Assembly: GCA_946902985.2 (NCBI GenBank)
Contig: OX336388.2
Location: 223,780,467 to 223,844,466 of the forward strand
Direction: 5' to 3'
Source: Meconema thalassinum
Lineage: Eukaryota > Arthropoda > Insecta > Orthoptera > Tettigoniidae
DNA: 64,000 nucleotides
Shown here in pieces: positions 54,840 through 64,000 of the stretch. The number at the start of each line of letters is the position of its first letter. Positions within the stretch are counted from its first letter, which is position 1. The position numbers and the translations under genes are program-made. The notes below the pieces were generated by a model. The model made no database searches. It had not been told where the DNA came from and was given only the letters and a program-made list of their open reading frames with translations.

Positions 54840-56260
54840 CAATAATATACAGGACTATAGAAAGCATATCGGAAACGATAAGCTTAAGGAGATTGGCATT
54901 GTTTGGACATACAGTATTTACAGAATGGATGATTCCAGATTAACAAAATGGATATTCAAGTGCCTTTTGGAGAAAAGGTCAACGACTAGCTGGATTCAAG
55001 AAGTAAAGACAGATTTAGAAAGAAATACTATAAAGTACGTTCAAAAAGTAACGAGCCGGAGCCTGTAATGCGCAAACTGGTGACGACATCGGCTAATCGT
55101 GGCGTGTGTAACGAGGTGTGGTTCCGACCAAAGCGTGGAAGGTCACAGCCCGTCGCTAGAGAGCACGCGTGCACGTCACGTGACGATACAAAGCGAGCAG
55201 CAGCATGTATCAATCGTCCAACGCTGCCAGTCACATTGCAAACAGTGACATGGAGGCTTCAACCGAAGAGCAAAGAGGTGTTGTTCGGTTTCCGACAGCG
55301 GAAGGAGTAGGGGGAACGGACATTCATCGCCGAATGTCACAAGTGTACGGCGAACACTGCATGTCCCTTGCAAGGGTCAAGGCCTGGCACAAGCGCTTCA
55401 GGGAAGGACGGGTGTCGTTAGCCGAAGATGCCCGGTCTGGGGCACCCCCCTTGCATTACCGATGACAACATCCAGCTGGTTGATGCTCTCATTACCCAGG
55501 ACCGCCGAGTGACAATGAACGCCATAGTCGCCGTGGTCGCTCCACGACAATGCACGACCTCATACGGCCAACACAGTCGTGGCAATCCTGCAGAAATTCA
55601 AATGGGTGATTCTCGGCTACCCTCCATACAGTCCAGACCTCTCTCCCTGTGCTTACGCCATGTTTGGTCCCCTGAAAAGGGCTCTGCGGGGCCAACGATT
55701 CACCTCGGACGCCGAGGTCCAGCTGTACGTGCGGAACTGGTTCACATCGCAACCCTGGGAATGTTATGAGACAGCCAATCACCGCCTCGTGTCACAGTGG
55801 GACAAGTGCCTCAACAGCCAGGGCCGATACTTCTAACATACAGGTACTGGTTTCTGTAATTATGCCTTCGGCTCGTTTCTTTTTGAACGCACCTTATATA
55901 AGAGAAGAAGACTCTGTGGACAAAGAGAAGGTTTTAGGATTCCAGGGAACAGTGGAAAGGAAAGCTGGGGTGAAGTGGTCTGAGGACAGAAAGTGTAGCA
56001 CGGTCTGAGAATGAAGAAATATTGGGAAGAACGGAAGAGAAAGTAACAACGTGCGAAGAATTGAAAATTGTGCGTGGTCCATAACAGGCCTGATCGCAAA
56101 GAAGAAGATGAATAATCAACATAAATCAACAACAATAATTTCTCTGAGAAAATGACTACCAGGACCAAGAAATCATGGGCTGAGGAACGGAGTAAGATAT
56201 TCAGAGCCCAGATGAAGAGATTTTGGGAGTAGAAAGAAACATCAGTAGCAAAATAATTTC
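54840..56260 (+). pseudogene. LINE C-terminal fragment interrupted by a mariner
   Basis: 54860-55032 encodes the RMDDSRLTKWIFKCLLEKR block, and 55897-56260 the following VDKEKVLGFQ...VKWSEDRK end. They are contiguous in the LINE protein, so the mariner at 55033-55896 landed inside. Several stops make this a relic. Confidence 0.75.
55033..55896 (+). mobile_element. mariner element, internally deleted
   Basis: TIRs of about 28 bp (CGTTCAAAAAGTAACGAGCC and its near complement at 55870-55893). The transposase starts at ATG 55250 with a helix-turn-helix region (EQRGVVRFPTAEGVGGTDIH and HCMSLARVKAWHKRFREGR). It then shifts frame, keeps the second Asp (LHDNARPHTA) and third Asp (YSPDLSPCAYAMFG) and the usual C-terminal SQWDKCLNSQGRYF. 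The segment carrying the first catalytic Asp is deleted. Inactive copy. Confidence 0.9.
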
Positions 56261-56298
56261 TATCGGGCTCCACAGATGGACATAACGACAATAATAAA

Positions 56299-57934
56299 CA
56301 AGTAGTTCCGTGAAGAACTATACAGCCTATTTTCATATATCCTACTAATATTAATTGCCTCTATCAACATACAAAATGTCAGTTTGATTGCTGTAATAGA
56401 TTCGTAGATATTGAGAACTGTTTAAATATTTTGGATGGTCACCATGTTGGATTTTTATATACAGGGTCTTTCATATAAAGTAAGAACGGCAAGCGGCAGT
56501 TTTGTTTTGTTATTCGCTGCTGCGGCGGACTTGGCCGAGCTTGTGGCGCGCCATGGCCCCCTGCTGTACTATTCAAAGCGCACATACGAGGGCTGTTTTT
56601 CCTTTTCAAATTCCGATGCACTGTATAAAAATAACAGATTGACATACCAAGGTGATTTTACTATTAAATGTTTGCTTGTTTTATTCTTATGTCTCAACAT
56701 AATCGCCAAAACGATTGAAACATTTGTCGTATCGTTACACCAGCTTTCCAATGCCCTCGGCAAAATATTCTGCCGCCACTGAGGTGGGTACGTCTGAAGA
56801 GTCTCCTGAAGTTTTTCCTTTTTGGCGAGGCGTTGCCGCCCAACCATACTTTCAATTCTCGAAAAAGGTGAAAATCATTCAGTGCTGGTTTAGACTAAAC
56901 GGCAGATGGTCCAAAACTTCAAACTTGATTTCTTTGTAAAAGTCTATCGTAACGTTGGTACAGTGTGGTCGTGAATGATTTTCACCTTTTTCGAGAATTG
57001 AAGGTATGGTTGGGCGGCAATGCTTAGCCAAAAAGGAAACACTTCAGGAGACTGTCCAGATGTAACCACCCCAGTAGCGGCAGAATATTTTGCCGAGGGC
57101 ATTGGAGAGCTGGTGTAACGATACGACAAATGTTTCAATCGTTTTGGCGATTATGTTGAGACATAAGAATAAAACCATCAAACGTTAGTAGTAAAATCAG
57201 TTTGGTATGTCAATACAGTCCATCGGACCTTGGAAAAATAAACAGCCATTGTATGTACTATGCGCGCGCTTTCAATAGTTTCCAAACAGCAGGGGGCCAT
57301 GGTACGCCAAATGCTCGGTCAAGGCCACCGCAGTAGCGAATAACAAAACTGCCGCTTGGCGTTCTTACTTTATATGAAAGACCCTGTATGTAGGTCTTAG
57401 AGTAATGTACTATTACATGAAGATTATTGTTTACGTGTAGTATTCAAACTTCAATCGCATGGTTAGGACACAAGAAACAAAAATGAGATTTTAAAATTTT
57501 GCACAGCCGTCATCTTGAGATTATGTGAACAATTCAGCTAAGTTAGATGTGTATAAACATTTGCGGTACCAAGTGTCATTGCGTTTGGATGGTTAAAACA
57601 CGGAAAAGTCTATTTAAAAGTTTCAACTCCGCTTGGCCGCCATGTTCGTTTTGTAGTTAACAGGTTTATGAAAGTCACATAGTTGAACTTCCAGTAGCGC
57701 CCTTTATGTCCGTGCAAAATTTCAGGGTGGTATCGGTAATAGTTTCGGAGATATAGAATGCCGATGAAATATTTTGCACAGCCGCCATGTGCGATTTGTG
57801 AGATGTAATAACATTTGAAGTGCACAATTGGGGTCGGTCAAAATGGTGCTATAGCCTTACCGAGTTTCATTGAAATCGCTCCAGCCGTTTAGAAGTTATT
57901 AGAGGGACACCCAAAGACAACCACACACACACAT

Positions 57935-57975
<41 letters not shown>

Positions 57976-58022
57976 CAAAAGGTGATCTCATAAGTCTATT
58001 TTTGATAAATGAAAATAGGCTA
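56299..58022 (+). mobile_element. Tandem-unit element with nested fold-back element
   Basis: Begins CAAGTAGTTCCGTGAAGAAC...CAGCCTATTTTC and ends CATAAGTCTATTTTTG...GAAAATAGGCTAAA after a CA tract (57920-57972). The internal sequence has GCACAGCCGCCATGTGCG-type blocks. Interrupted at 56462-57386 by the next element. Confidence 0.8.
56462..57386. mobile_element. Fold-back Tc1-type element (0.92 kb)
   Basis: Ends CAGGGTCTTTCATATAAAGT and its complement, flanked by TA on both sides (56460-56461, 57387-57388). Inverted arms extend about 450 bp each nearly to the centre at ~56925. No transposase; the frames are artefacts of the symmetric sequence. Confidence 0.85.
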
Positions 58023-58063
58023 AAAATTAATAATAGCCTAATAGATAGAAGTGGCTAACTAGA

Positions 58064-58870
58064 AATGTCTACAAAAGATCAGCGTCTATCAACGCCAAGC
58101 TTAAGCATTTTTGTTCAGTCATTCGGCCAGAAGCCCTGTACGAAGCAGAATGCGTGGCAATTAATAGAAAAGGTCTGATTGAAAAGTTAGAAGCCAAAGA
58201 AAGTAAAATTTTGAGAAAGATCCATGGTAAGGTTTTGAATATTCCCAAAGGGAATATGATGAATGATGTAGTTTCCATTTGAGCGGATGAATTATCAATA
58301 AATGATAAAAAATGGTCCGGTTAGCTCAAACAATGCCAGCGTTTCAGTCCAGTGTGCCGTTGGGCTCATCAGTTGGTACAGACACAGCTACCAATACGCG
58401 TGGCTAGCACATACTGAGAATGCAATGCAAGACACAAAATACAAGCAGTACCGACGCCACGAGCATGCCAATGTGCTACGTACCAACTGATGAGCCCAAC
58501 GGCACACTGGGGTGAAACGGTGGCATTGTTTGAGCTAACCGGACCATTTTTTTAAATCATTTATTGATAAAGATCCTTGGACCAATCAGAAAAAATGACG
58601 TGTACAGGAGACGGCATAACAACGAACTCTTCCTGCACATTGAGAGGATAGCAGACACCATTCGGAAAAGATTCAATGTTATGGCCACATAACTCACATG
58701 TGCTCACAGAGTCAGACCAACAAGATCTTTTCCTACTTTGTTAACAAGAAAACCAAGGGACCCTGGTTCATCGAAGATCTACGAGAAGTAGGAGTCACGT
58801 GTAGAAGACTTCCAGTATACAAGGAAAGCGAAAATTGAAAACTGGCAAGAAGTGGAAATAATAATTATGA
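58064..58870 (+). pseudogene. LINE C-terminal fragment with an inserted inverted repeat
   Basis: 58064-58285 matches the block around SINAKLKH, RPEALYEAECVAINRKGLIE and KILRKI; 58568-58870 continues with RRRHNNELFLHIERIADTIR and later, broken, C-terminal sequence. The 58292-58570 inverted repeat splits the two. Confidence 0.7.
58292..58570. repeat. Inverted repeat, ~88-bp arms (MITE-like)
   Basis: Arms start TTATCAATAAATGAT and contain ATGGTCCGGTTAGCTCAAAC and GTGCCGTTGGGCTCATCAGT with the complement on the other side. 279 bp in all, no coding sequence, inside a LINE relic. Confidence 0.8.
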
Positions 58871-59048
58871 AATAATAGTAACTTCGTCACACCTAATTCT
58901 TACGTTCTCCCTACCTGGCAAATATCCATCAAGCATAATTTATAACCTAACTTATTCAGCATCTATTTTATCATTTTAAATGATCTTGTCGACTTCGCCG
59001 TTACGCTGGGGTCTGGCGTTACGTTACAGTTACGGGACGAAATGTACC
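58871..59048. other. Short unassigned stretch
   Basis: Nothing recognisable apart from a GTTACG-rich patch at 59000-59035. Confidence 0.3.
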
Positions 59049-60178
59049 TACTGTCGACCAAAATATTATGTGCACTCGAGTTTGAAGGTTGTTTGTGAAG
59101 TAACCAATAGACCTACATAAAATCCAATAACGTCATCATTTTTGTCGTTCTATTTTATGTTAGTTCATGTAGTTTTGGAATTTAAAATTTATATTTTAAT
59201 ATTTTTTATCGCAGTTGGAACACAAAACGTGCCCGTTTCAACCATGCGTCACATTTAAGAATTATTATCTCGCAAACCTGTCATCAGATCGAATCCAAAT
59301 TTTAACACAATATACAATGGAATGTTGTATAACTGATTTATTAATTACAAAATTTTGTGTGTCCAAAAAAGAAAGTTGTTACCACTTTTGTAAGGTAACT
59401 TTTTCTTAGCTCGTGGGAAAATGTTGTTCTTGGTCGCGTTGTAATCCTTATACCTCAAAACGTTATGTTGTATGACTGTGAAATACGTAAATTAATTCAA
59501 TTATTCAATATCGGTTTGTATTTGTACGGGGAAATAAGACATGGTTCACCAGCTAGCCGCTCCGGGGAATGCTGTTCAGCGTTGCTGAGATGGAGCCCAT
59601 CACTTCCTAGCGAAGCGTGCCATGACGCGTGATGGGCTCCATTTTGGAGTGGCTAGCTGGTGAAACATGTCTTATCTCCGCGTAAAAATACAAACCGATA
59701 TAAACTAATTGAATTAATTTACGGATTTCACAGTCATACAGCATAACTTTTTGATGTATAAGGATTACAACGCAACCAAGAACTACATTTTCCAACGACC
59801 CCGAGCCGATAGAAAGTCACCTTACAAAAATAAAAACAACTTTCTTCCTTGGACACACAACATTTCGAAATTAATAAACCAGTTATACAACATTCCAATG
59901 TAAATTGTGTTAAAATTCGGATTCCATCTGATGACGGGTTTGTGAGATAATAATTCTTAAATGTGACGCATGGTTGAAACACGCTTAAAAACAGGCACTT
60001 TTTGTGTTCCAACTGCGATAAAAAATATTAAAATATAAATTAAAAATTCTAAACCTACATGAACTAACGTAAAATAGAACGACGAAAATGATGATGTTAT
60101 TGGATTTTATGTAGATCTATTGGTTACTTCACAAACAACCTTCAAACTCGAGTGCACATAATATTTTGATCGACAGTA
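59049..60178. mobile_element. Fold-back element, copy 2 (1.13 kb)
   Basis: Same family as 34802-35937: TACTGTCGACCAAAATATTA start, inverted end, and central hairpin with ATGGAGCCCATCACTTCC / GTGATGGGCTCCAT. The two copies are clearly related but differ by many single bases. Confidence 0.8.
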
Positions 60179-60212
60179 GAATGCATTGAGGTGTGTGATG
60201 TCATAGTACGAT

Positions 60213-60328
60213 GTAGCAGCCGAGTACGAAGAAGGCAGTGCGAGAACAATCAAGTAGGCAGTGAAGAAACAAAATAGAATCTTGAAACTCTGTTCTCGCA
60301 CTGCCTTCTTGGTACTCGGCTGCTAGCA
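60213..60328. repeat. Short hairpin, 35-bp arms
   Basis: TAGCAGCCGAGTACGAAGAA GGCAGTGCGAGAAC and its complement (one mismatch) around a ~45-base loop. Could be a small MITE or a single-stranded structure; no transcription signal is visible. Confidence 0.75.
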
Positions 60329-61298
60329 TTTAAAATGTTATAAAGTCCAGTCTTTGAGACTGACTATCCGTATCTTTTTTTCTAATACACATCTCTTCAA
60401 TTCTACTCTGTTTTTTCAAGGCTTTTTTATGCTTTATTAACGAAAGTTTTGTAACAGATCTGGTTTTTGAAATTTTACTCTGTGTGCTTTTGGTACAAAA
60501 ATATTTATAGTATCCTCTATTATGTCAAAAAATGTATTAAGTTGTGTGTTACTGCACAGCTACTTATCCTATACCACGCTGAAGAAGCCGGTACGGTTTC
60601 AATGTACTGAATATTGACTTAAGGTAATAAATAGTTTATTATAATATACCAGAAATATACATATTTCAATCCGAGCCGGCACCCCCTACTTTGAGGACTT
60701 CTGCCGTACTGCATTAACTAAGTTAAGGGTGTCATGCTGTTGGGAATATATAGCAATTGCACACCGACTTGAAGATACAATTTGTGTTCATCATCCGCCT
60801 GGCGAATGTGCACTATATCGAGGGACTATATTACAAACTTAGTCAATTCACACCCCCATCCTCCTCCTCCCACCACACACGAATGTACAGTGCGAGAATT
60901 CACTTCGTTATGGGGCAGAATAGTTGAATGCCATTAAAGACCCCCCTGGTATTTCTATAGCCGAGCAATAGAAATTCTCCACTTGCACCATCCCCCACAT
61001 ACGTTGAAATGTTTCTCATATGATTCTGGTATGTAAATGCGTATGGACCACCCCTTCCCTCTCCTCCTCATCCCCCCACCCCCGCACCACCCGCGGTATC
61101 GTAGCAACACCACCTACAACTTGACAAGAAGACAGCTTCGAGACTGAGCTCACTGCCCAGCAATGGCAAGCAATTTAAATACCTCGCATTCTCAAGACCA
61201 TCACTTCGAATCTCGAGATTGCTCTTCTATCGCTGACGACAGAAGATATACATGAAATTAACGAAAGTTATCTGAAAGTATTTTCAGTTTGTAATAGC
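60329..61298. other. Stretch with no recognisable feature
   Basis: No gene, RNA or repeat boundary seen. Contains C-rich CCTCCTCCCACC patches at ~60850 and ~61070. Confidence 0.35.
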
Positions 61299-61300
61299 TA

Positions 61301-62132
61301 CGAGGGCAGATCAAAAAATAAGTTGCACTTCCCAATTATGGCCATTTATTACACCACCTATACAACACCAACACGCCTATAACGACATACAATGTAACGT
61401 CACTTTTCCACATAATTTCTAAGAGACTCCGAACATTTCTCTGAACGCACAACCAACTTGTCGATGCCGGATGCATAGAAAGTTCCTCCAGCGTTCTGCA
61501 ACCACACGGAGACTCATCGGCCTGGAAACGTCGACCACCGAGCTCCGTTTTGAGCTTACCGAGCAGATGAAAGTCACATGGCGCTAGGTCGGGACTGTAG
61601 GGTGGCTGTTGCCAGACCTCCCACTTGAAACGCTGCAGCAGTTCGCTGGTTTGGCGGGCCTTGTGAGGTGTTGCGTTATCGTGCAACAAAATCACACCGG
61701 CGCTCAAATTTTCCCGGCGCTTCTCTTTAATCGCTTTACGCAACCGGTGCAACGTTTGACAATACAACGCGGGCCTGCCTTCGCGATATTCGTCCGTGAT
61801 ATCCGTGCGTTCGGCTTCGAATTGCTGACATCACTTTACGATCCCTTGCCGGGAAATGGCCCGCTCCCCATACACAGCACTAATTTCACGACGAATATCC
61901 GTGCAATTCTTCCTTTTGGCCCATAGGAATCGGATTGTCGCACGCACCTCATATTTGGAGTGAACGTCCAGTCGACGCGCCATTGCTTTTGGCCGCTATT
62001 CACACCATACAAGACGAGACACCACAGCGACCTGCCTAAAAGATGTGTGGGCAGTGTCTGTCCCTTTCTCCGCTGTGCCCACGTTTGTGACACACAGCGC
62101 GCTGCTGCAACTAACTTTTTGATCCACCTTCG
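61301..62132 (-). mobile_element. mariner element, internally deleted with premature stop
   Basis: TIRs CGAGGGCAGATCAAAAAATA / CGAAGGTGGATCAAAAAGTT flanked by TA. The minus-strand transposase starts at ATG 61983 (ARRLDVHSKYEVRATIRFLW, helix-turn-helix), meets a TGA at about 61831, then continues in frame with TDEYREGRPA and, after a deletion, LLHDNATPHKARQ (second Asp) and YSPDLAPCDFHLLG (third Asp). The portion holding the first catalytic Asp is missing, as in the 55-kb copy. Inactive. Confidence 0.9.
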
Positions 62133-62240
62133 TATTTCGTTAGCAGGAATACCTTCCTACAGGAGAGAAATCTATTGTCATCAAATATAGGCCTACAATT
62201 CGTAATAACACCGCACCAATCAATATACTACAAATTAAGA

Positions 62241-62966
62241 TGATGATGATGATGATGATGATAATTGGTGTTTTAACGGGCCTAACATCTGGGTTATCGG
62301 CCCCTGATGGTTTGGGTGAATGTGTAAATGAAATGAAACTAAACCTAAAGCTATCTACATACTTACAAACTAGAAGAGGGAATGGAAAACAAAAATAAGA
62401 ATGAGGGAAACTAAAGACAGGAGGAAAGGAAATGCCCTCAACACTCGAAGATTGAGAATTAAGGGACTTGGAGCAAGGAAAGGCAGAGAGGAAAGGTAAA
62501 GAGGAGAGGGACCGCCCCAAAGGAAATGGAAGAAGGAGAAAAAAAACCGGATTCTGCTCAGGAAGCCCACGCGGTCGCCGACGCCCAAACTCACCAGACG
62601 TGAGCCCTTGAGGGTGTAGCACTAACCAGGGTGCACCAGAAGTGGTAGGGCTACACACACCCTGCCTCTTTGAGGGCCTTGAGCAGAAGGCAGGAGATAC
62701 AATGAAAAGAAAACAAGAGGTCTGACTCCTCGAAGAATGAGGGATCAGGAAAGATGAGACAAGGGCCAATTAAGGCGGGAAAGACTCCCTAGGCCTCAGA
62801 TACTCTAATACTATCGGGGTCGGAAAAGAGTTGACCAAGGGAGGTCAAGAGGAAAGATTACAGAGAGGAGCCCGGCACAAGTAAGTGGAAGCAATGTCAG
62901 ACTCAGCTGGGGTCCCGTGGTCACCAACCCACGTCCCACAAGTTGTGAACCCCTTGGGGGGGGGGG
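62241..62966 (-). mobile_element. Retroposon A, copy 4 (best-defined ends)
   Basis: 726 bp with the 11-bp duplication ACAAATTAAGA at 62230-62240 and 62967-62977. On the minus strand it starts with a C-run and ends with ATC repeats. Because both ends are fixed by the duplication, this copy defines the full length of the family. Confidence 0.85.
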
Positions 62967-62977
62967 ACAAATTAAGA

Positions 62978-63379
62978 AATAACAAATGAATTGTTCAATT
63001 ATTGTTGTACATATTTCGGATTGCCTTGAAGCCTTCTTCAGGTAAAATATCAACTAAGAATATTAATTAAAATATCGTGGTGTTCAAAATTATAAATTAC
63101 TGATTACAACGTGTAAGGATATCCATTACTTTTAATAATTATTTCTGACGTTTTGTCATAGCAAATGTATTGTTCTTTAATAACACAGGTCTCCAAAATA
63201 AAAATTTTGGAGACCGTTTTTGGATTCAATAACTGATTTTGTATATTCTTTCGTCTTTCTTTATTTGTGTCAGAAGTATCAACTTTAAATAACTAAAAAA
63301 GAATATGAATAATTAATTCAGGATACCTACATTTCTACCATACATATATACAGGTCTATTATACAAACAAATCAAATAT
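62978..63379. other. AT-rich stretch with no recognisable feature
   Basis: No gene recognised. It adjoins the 3' end of the Jockey-like LINE on its right. Confidence 0.35.
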
Positions 63380-64000
63380 TTAGCAACAAATTTGAGTGCT
63401 AGATGATTTTCGCCCAGTAATGGGAGACGTCAATAGCGCTGGAGGAGGCTGCATAGTGCACTTTGAAGGACACAAGTCACACTGACATAAATATTCGATT
63501 GTCTGCTGCTCTCCACAGTCACAAAATGATGAGTCGCTTGAGAAACCCCACTTCCGAAGATTTATTTTTGTTCTGCCGACTCCTGTACGGAGTCTGTTAA
63601 GGGCTTTCCAAGTTGCCCATTTCTCCTGGTGTCCACATGGAAGACTTTCCTTCGGCTCCATCCAGTTGGAAAGTTCTTTCTTTCCGCATCTTGATCCTAG
63701 CATTCTCTGCTTTCCCTAGAAGCTTTATTGAGAAAATACTTTCTAGTTTTCACCCTCTGTGTGGCAGGATAGTATCCATAGAGGGGATGTGCTTCTGAAG
63801 TAGATGATTGGAGACTTTCTTTGTTATTGCTACCTTCCTACGAATCTCACCAGGAGCAATACCAGTTAGAAGTTGGATCTTCTCATTAGGTGTTGGTTGT
63901 AAGCTTCCTGTAACGATCTTTCAACTTTCGTTGAGAGCGATGTCGATCTGTTTCGCATGATTTTGTACATTGAAACTGTATGATTTACGGAAATGTCTTA
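63380..64000 (-). pseudogene. Jockey/I-like LINE ORF2 C-terminus
   Basis: Minus strand, entering from the window's right edge. Recognisable blocks: GIAPGEIRRKVA (64000 side), then WATWKALNRLRTGVGRTKIN followed by LRKWGF and the cysteine pattern CDCGEQQTIEYLCQCDLC, which is the usual cysteine-rich end of Jockey-type ORF2 proteins. A stop near 63722 and a small frame change mark it as decayed. It is a different LINE lineage from the copies at 20, 42, 54 and 58 kb. Confidence 0.8.

Noticed and set aside
55860..56336. 158-codon minus-strand frame
   Set aside because: It is the antisense of a LINE fragment and runs into a tandem-unit element; no independent coding evidence.
1..64000. Host protein-coding genes with introns
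   Set aside because: I looked for conserved domain-like exons outside repeats and found none; all recognisable protein similarity belongs to mobile elements. A very short or fast-evolving exon could still be missed.

Overview
The window looks like intergenic DNA from an arthropod, most likely an insect with a large, repeat-rich genome. The grounds are long degenerate (TTAGG)n arrays (the arthropod telomere repeat), BEL/Pao, mariner, Tc1-like and non-LTR elements, and several tRNA-derived SINEs. I found no host protein-coding gene. Almost every base that can be explained belongs to a mobile element, a satellite or an inverted repeat. The species cannot be named from this sequence.

Layout. 1-2.6 kb: LINE scraps and a short retroposon ('retroposon A'; four copies in the window, each with target-site duplications). 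2.6-4.1 kb: degenerate TTAGG array split by a SINE. 4.25-17.96 kb: a BEL/Pao LTR element on the minus strand, with 2.87-kb LTRs, a tRNA-Phe-type primer site and a GGCCT duplication. It lacks reverse transcriptase, and one LTR is interrupted by a 3.9-kb element made of 293-bp tandem units. 18-21 kb: retroposon A copy 2 and a LINE reverse-transcriptase gene. 21.0-34.0 kb: a 12,998-bp almost perfectly palindromic element inserted into that LINE gene. 34.6-38.9 kb: a nest of repeats inside repeats. 39-46.9 kb: LINE relics, palindromic SINEs, a piggyBac-like MITE inside a 44-bp minisatellite, and a 1.8-kb SINE/Tc1 palindrome. 47.3-51.1 kb: two satellites (135-bp and 73-bp units). 52-64 kb: LINE fragments, two decayed mariners, fold-back elements and SINEs.

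The outstanding object is the 13-kb palindrome at 20989-33986. It starts and ends with AGTAGGGGG / CCCCCTACT, is flanked by the 6-bp duplication CTTGTA, and splits a LINE reading frame that becomes continuous again when the element and one duplication are removed. Each 6.2-kb arm carries a cloverleaf tRNA-Leu(UAA) and a tandem family of three FLYWCH zinc-finger genes: one intact, one with an in-frame stop, one with a broken C-terminus. Each arm also has two minisatellites. The two arms read outward from a rearranged centre that contains interstitial telomere repeats. No transposase, integrase or polymerase is visible, so it looks like a non-autonomous cargo element. The 6-bp duplication and 5'-AG ends recall Polinton/Maverick elements, but that link is only a hypothesis.

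A second theme is the number of palindromes: at least nine clear inverted-repeat structures from 0.1 to 13 kb, several centred on or bounded by transposon ends.
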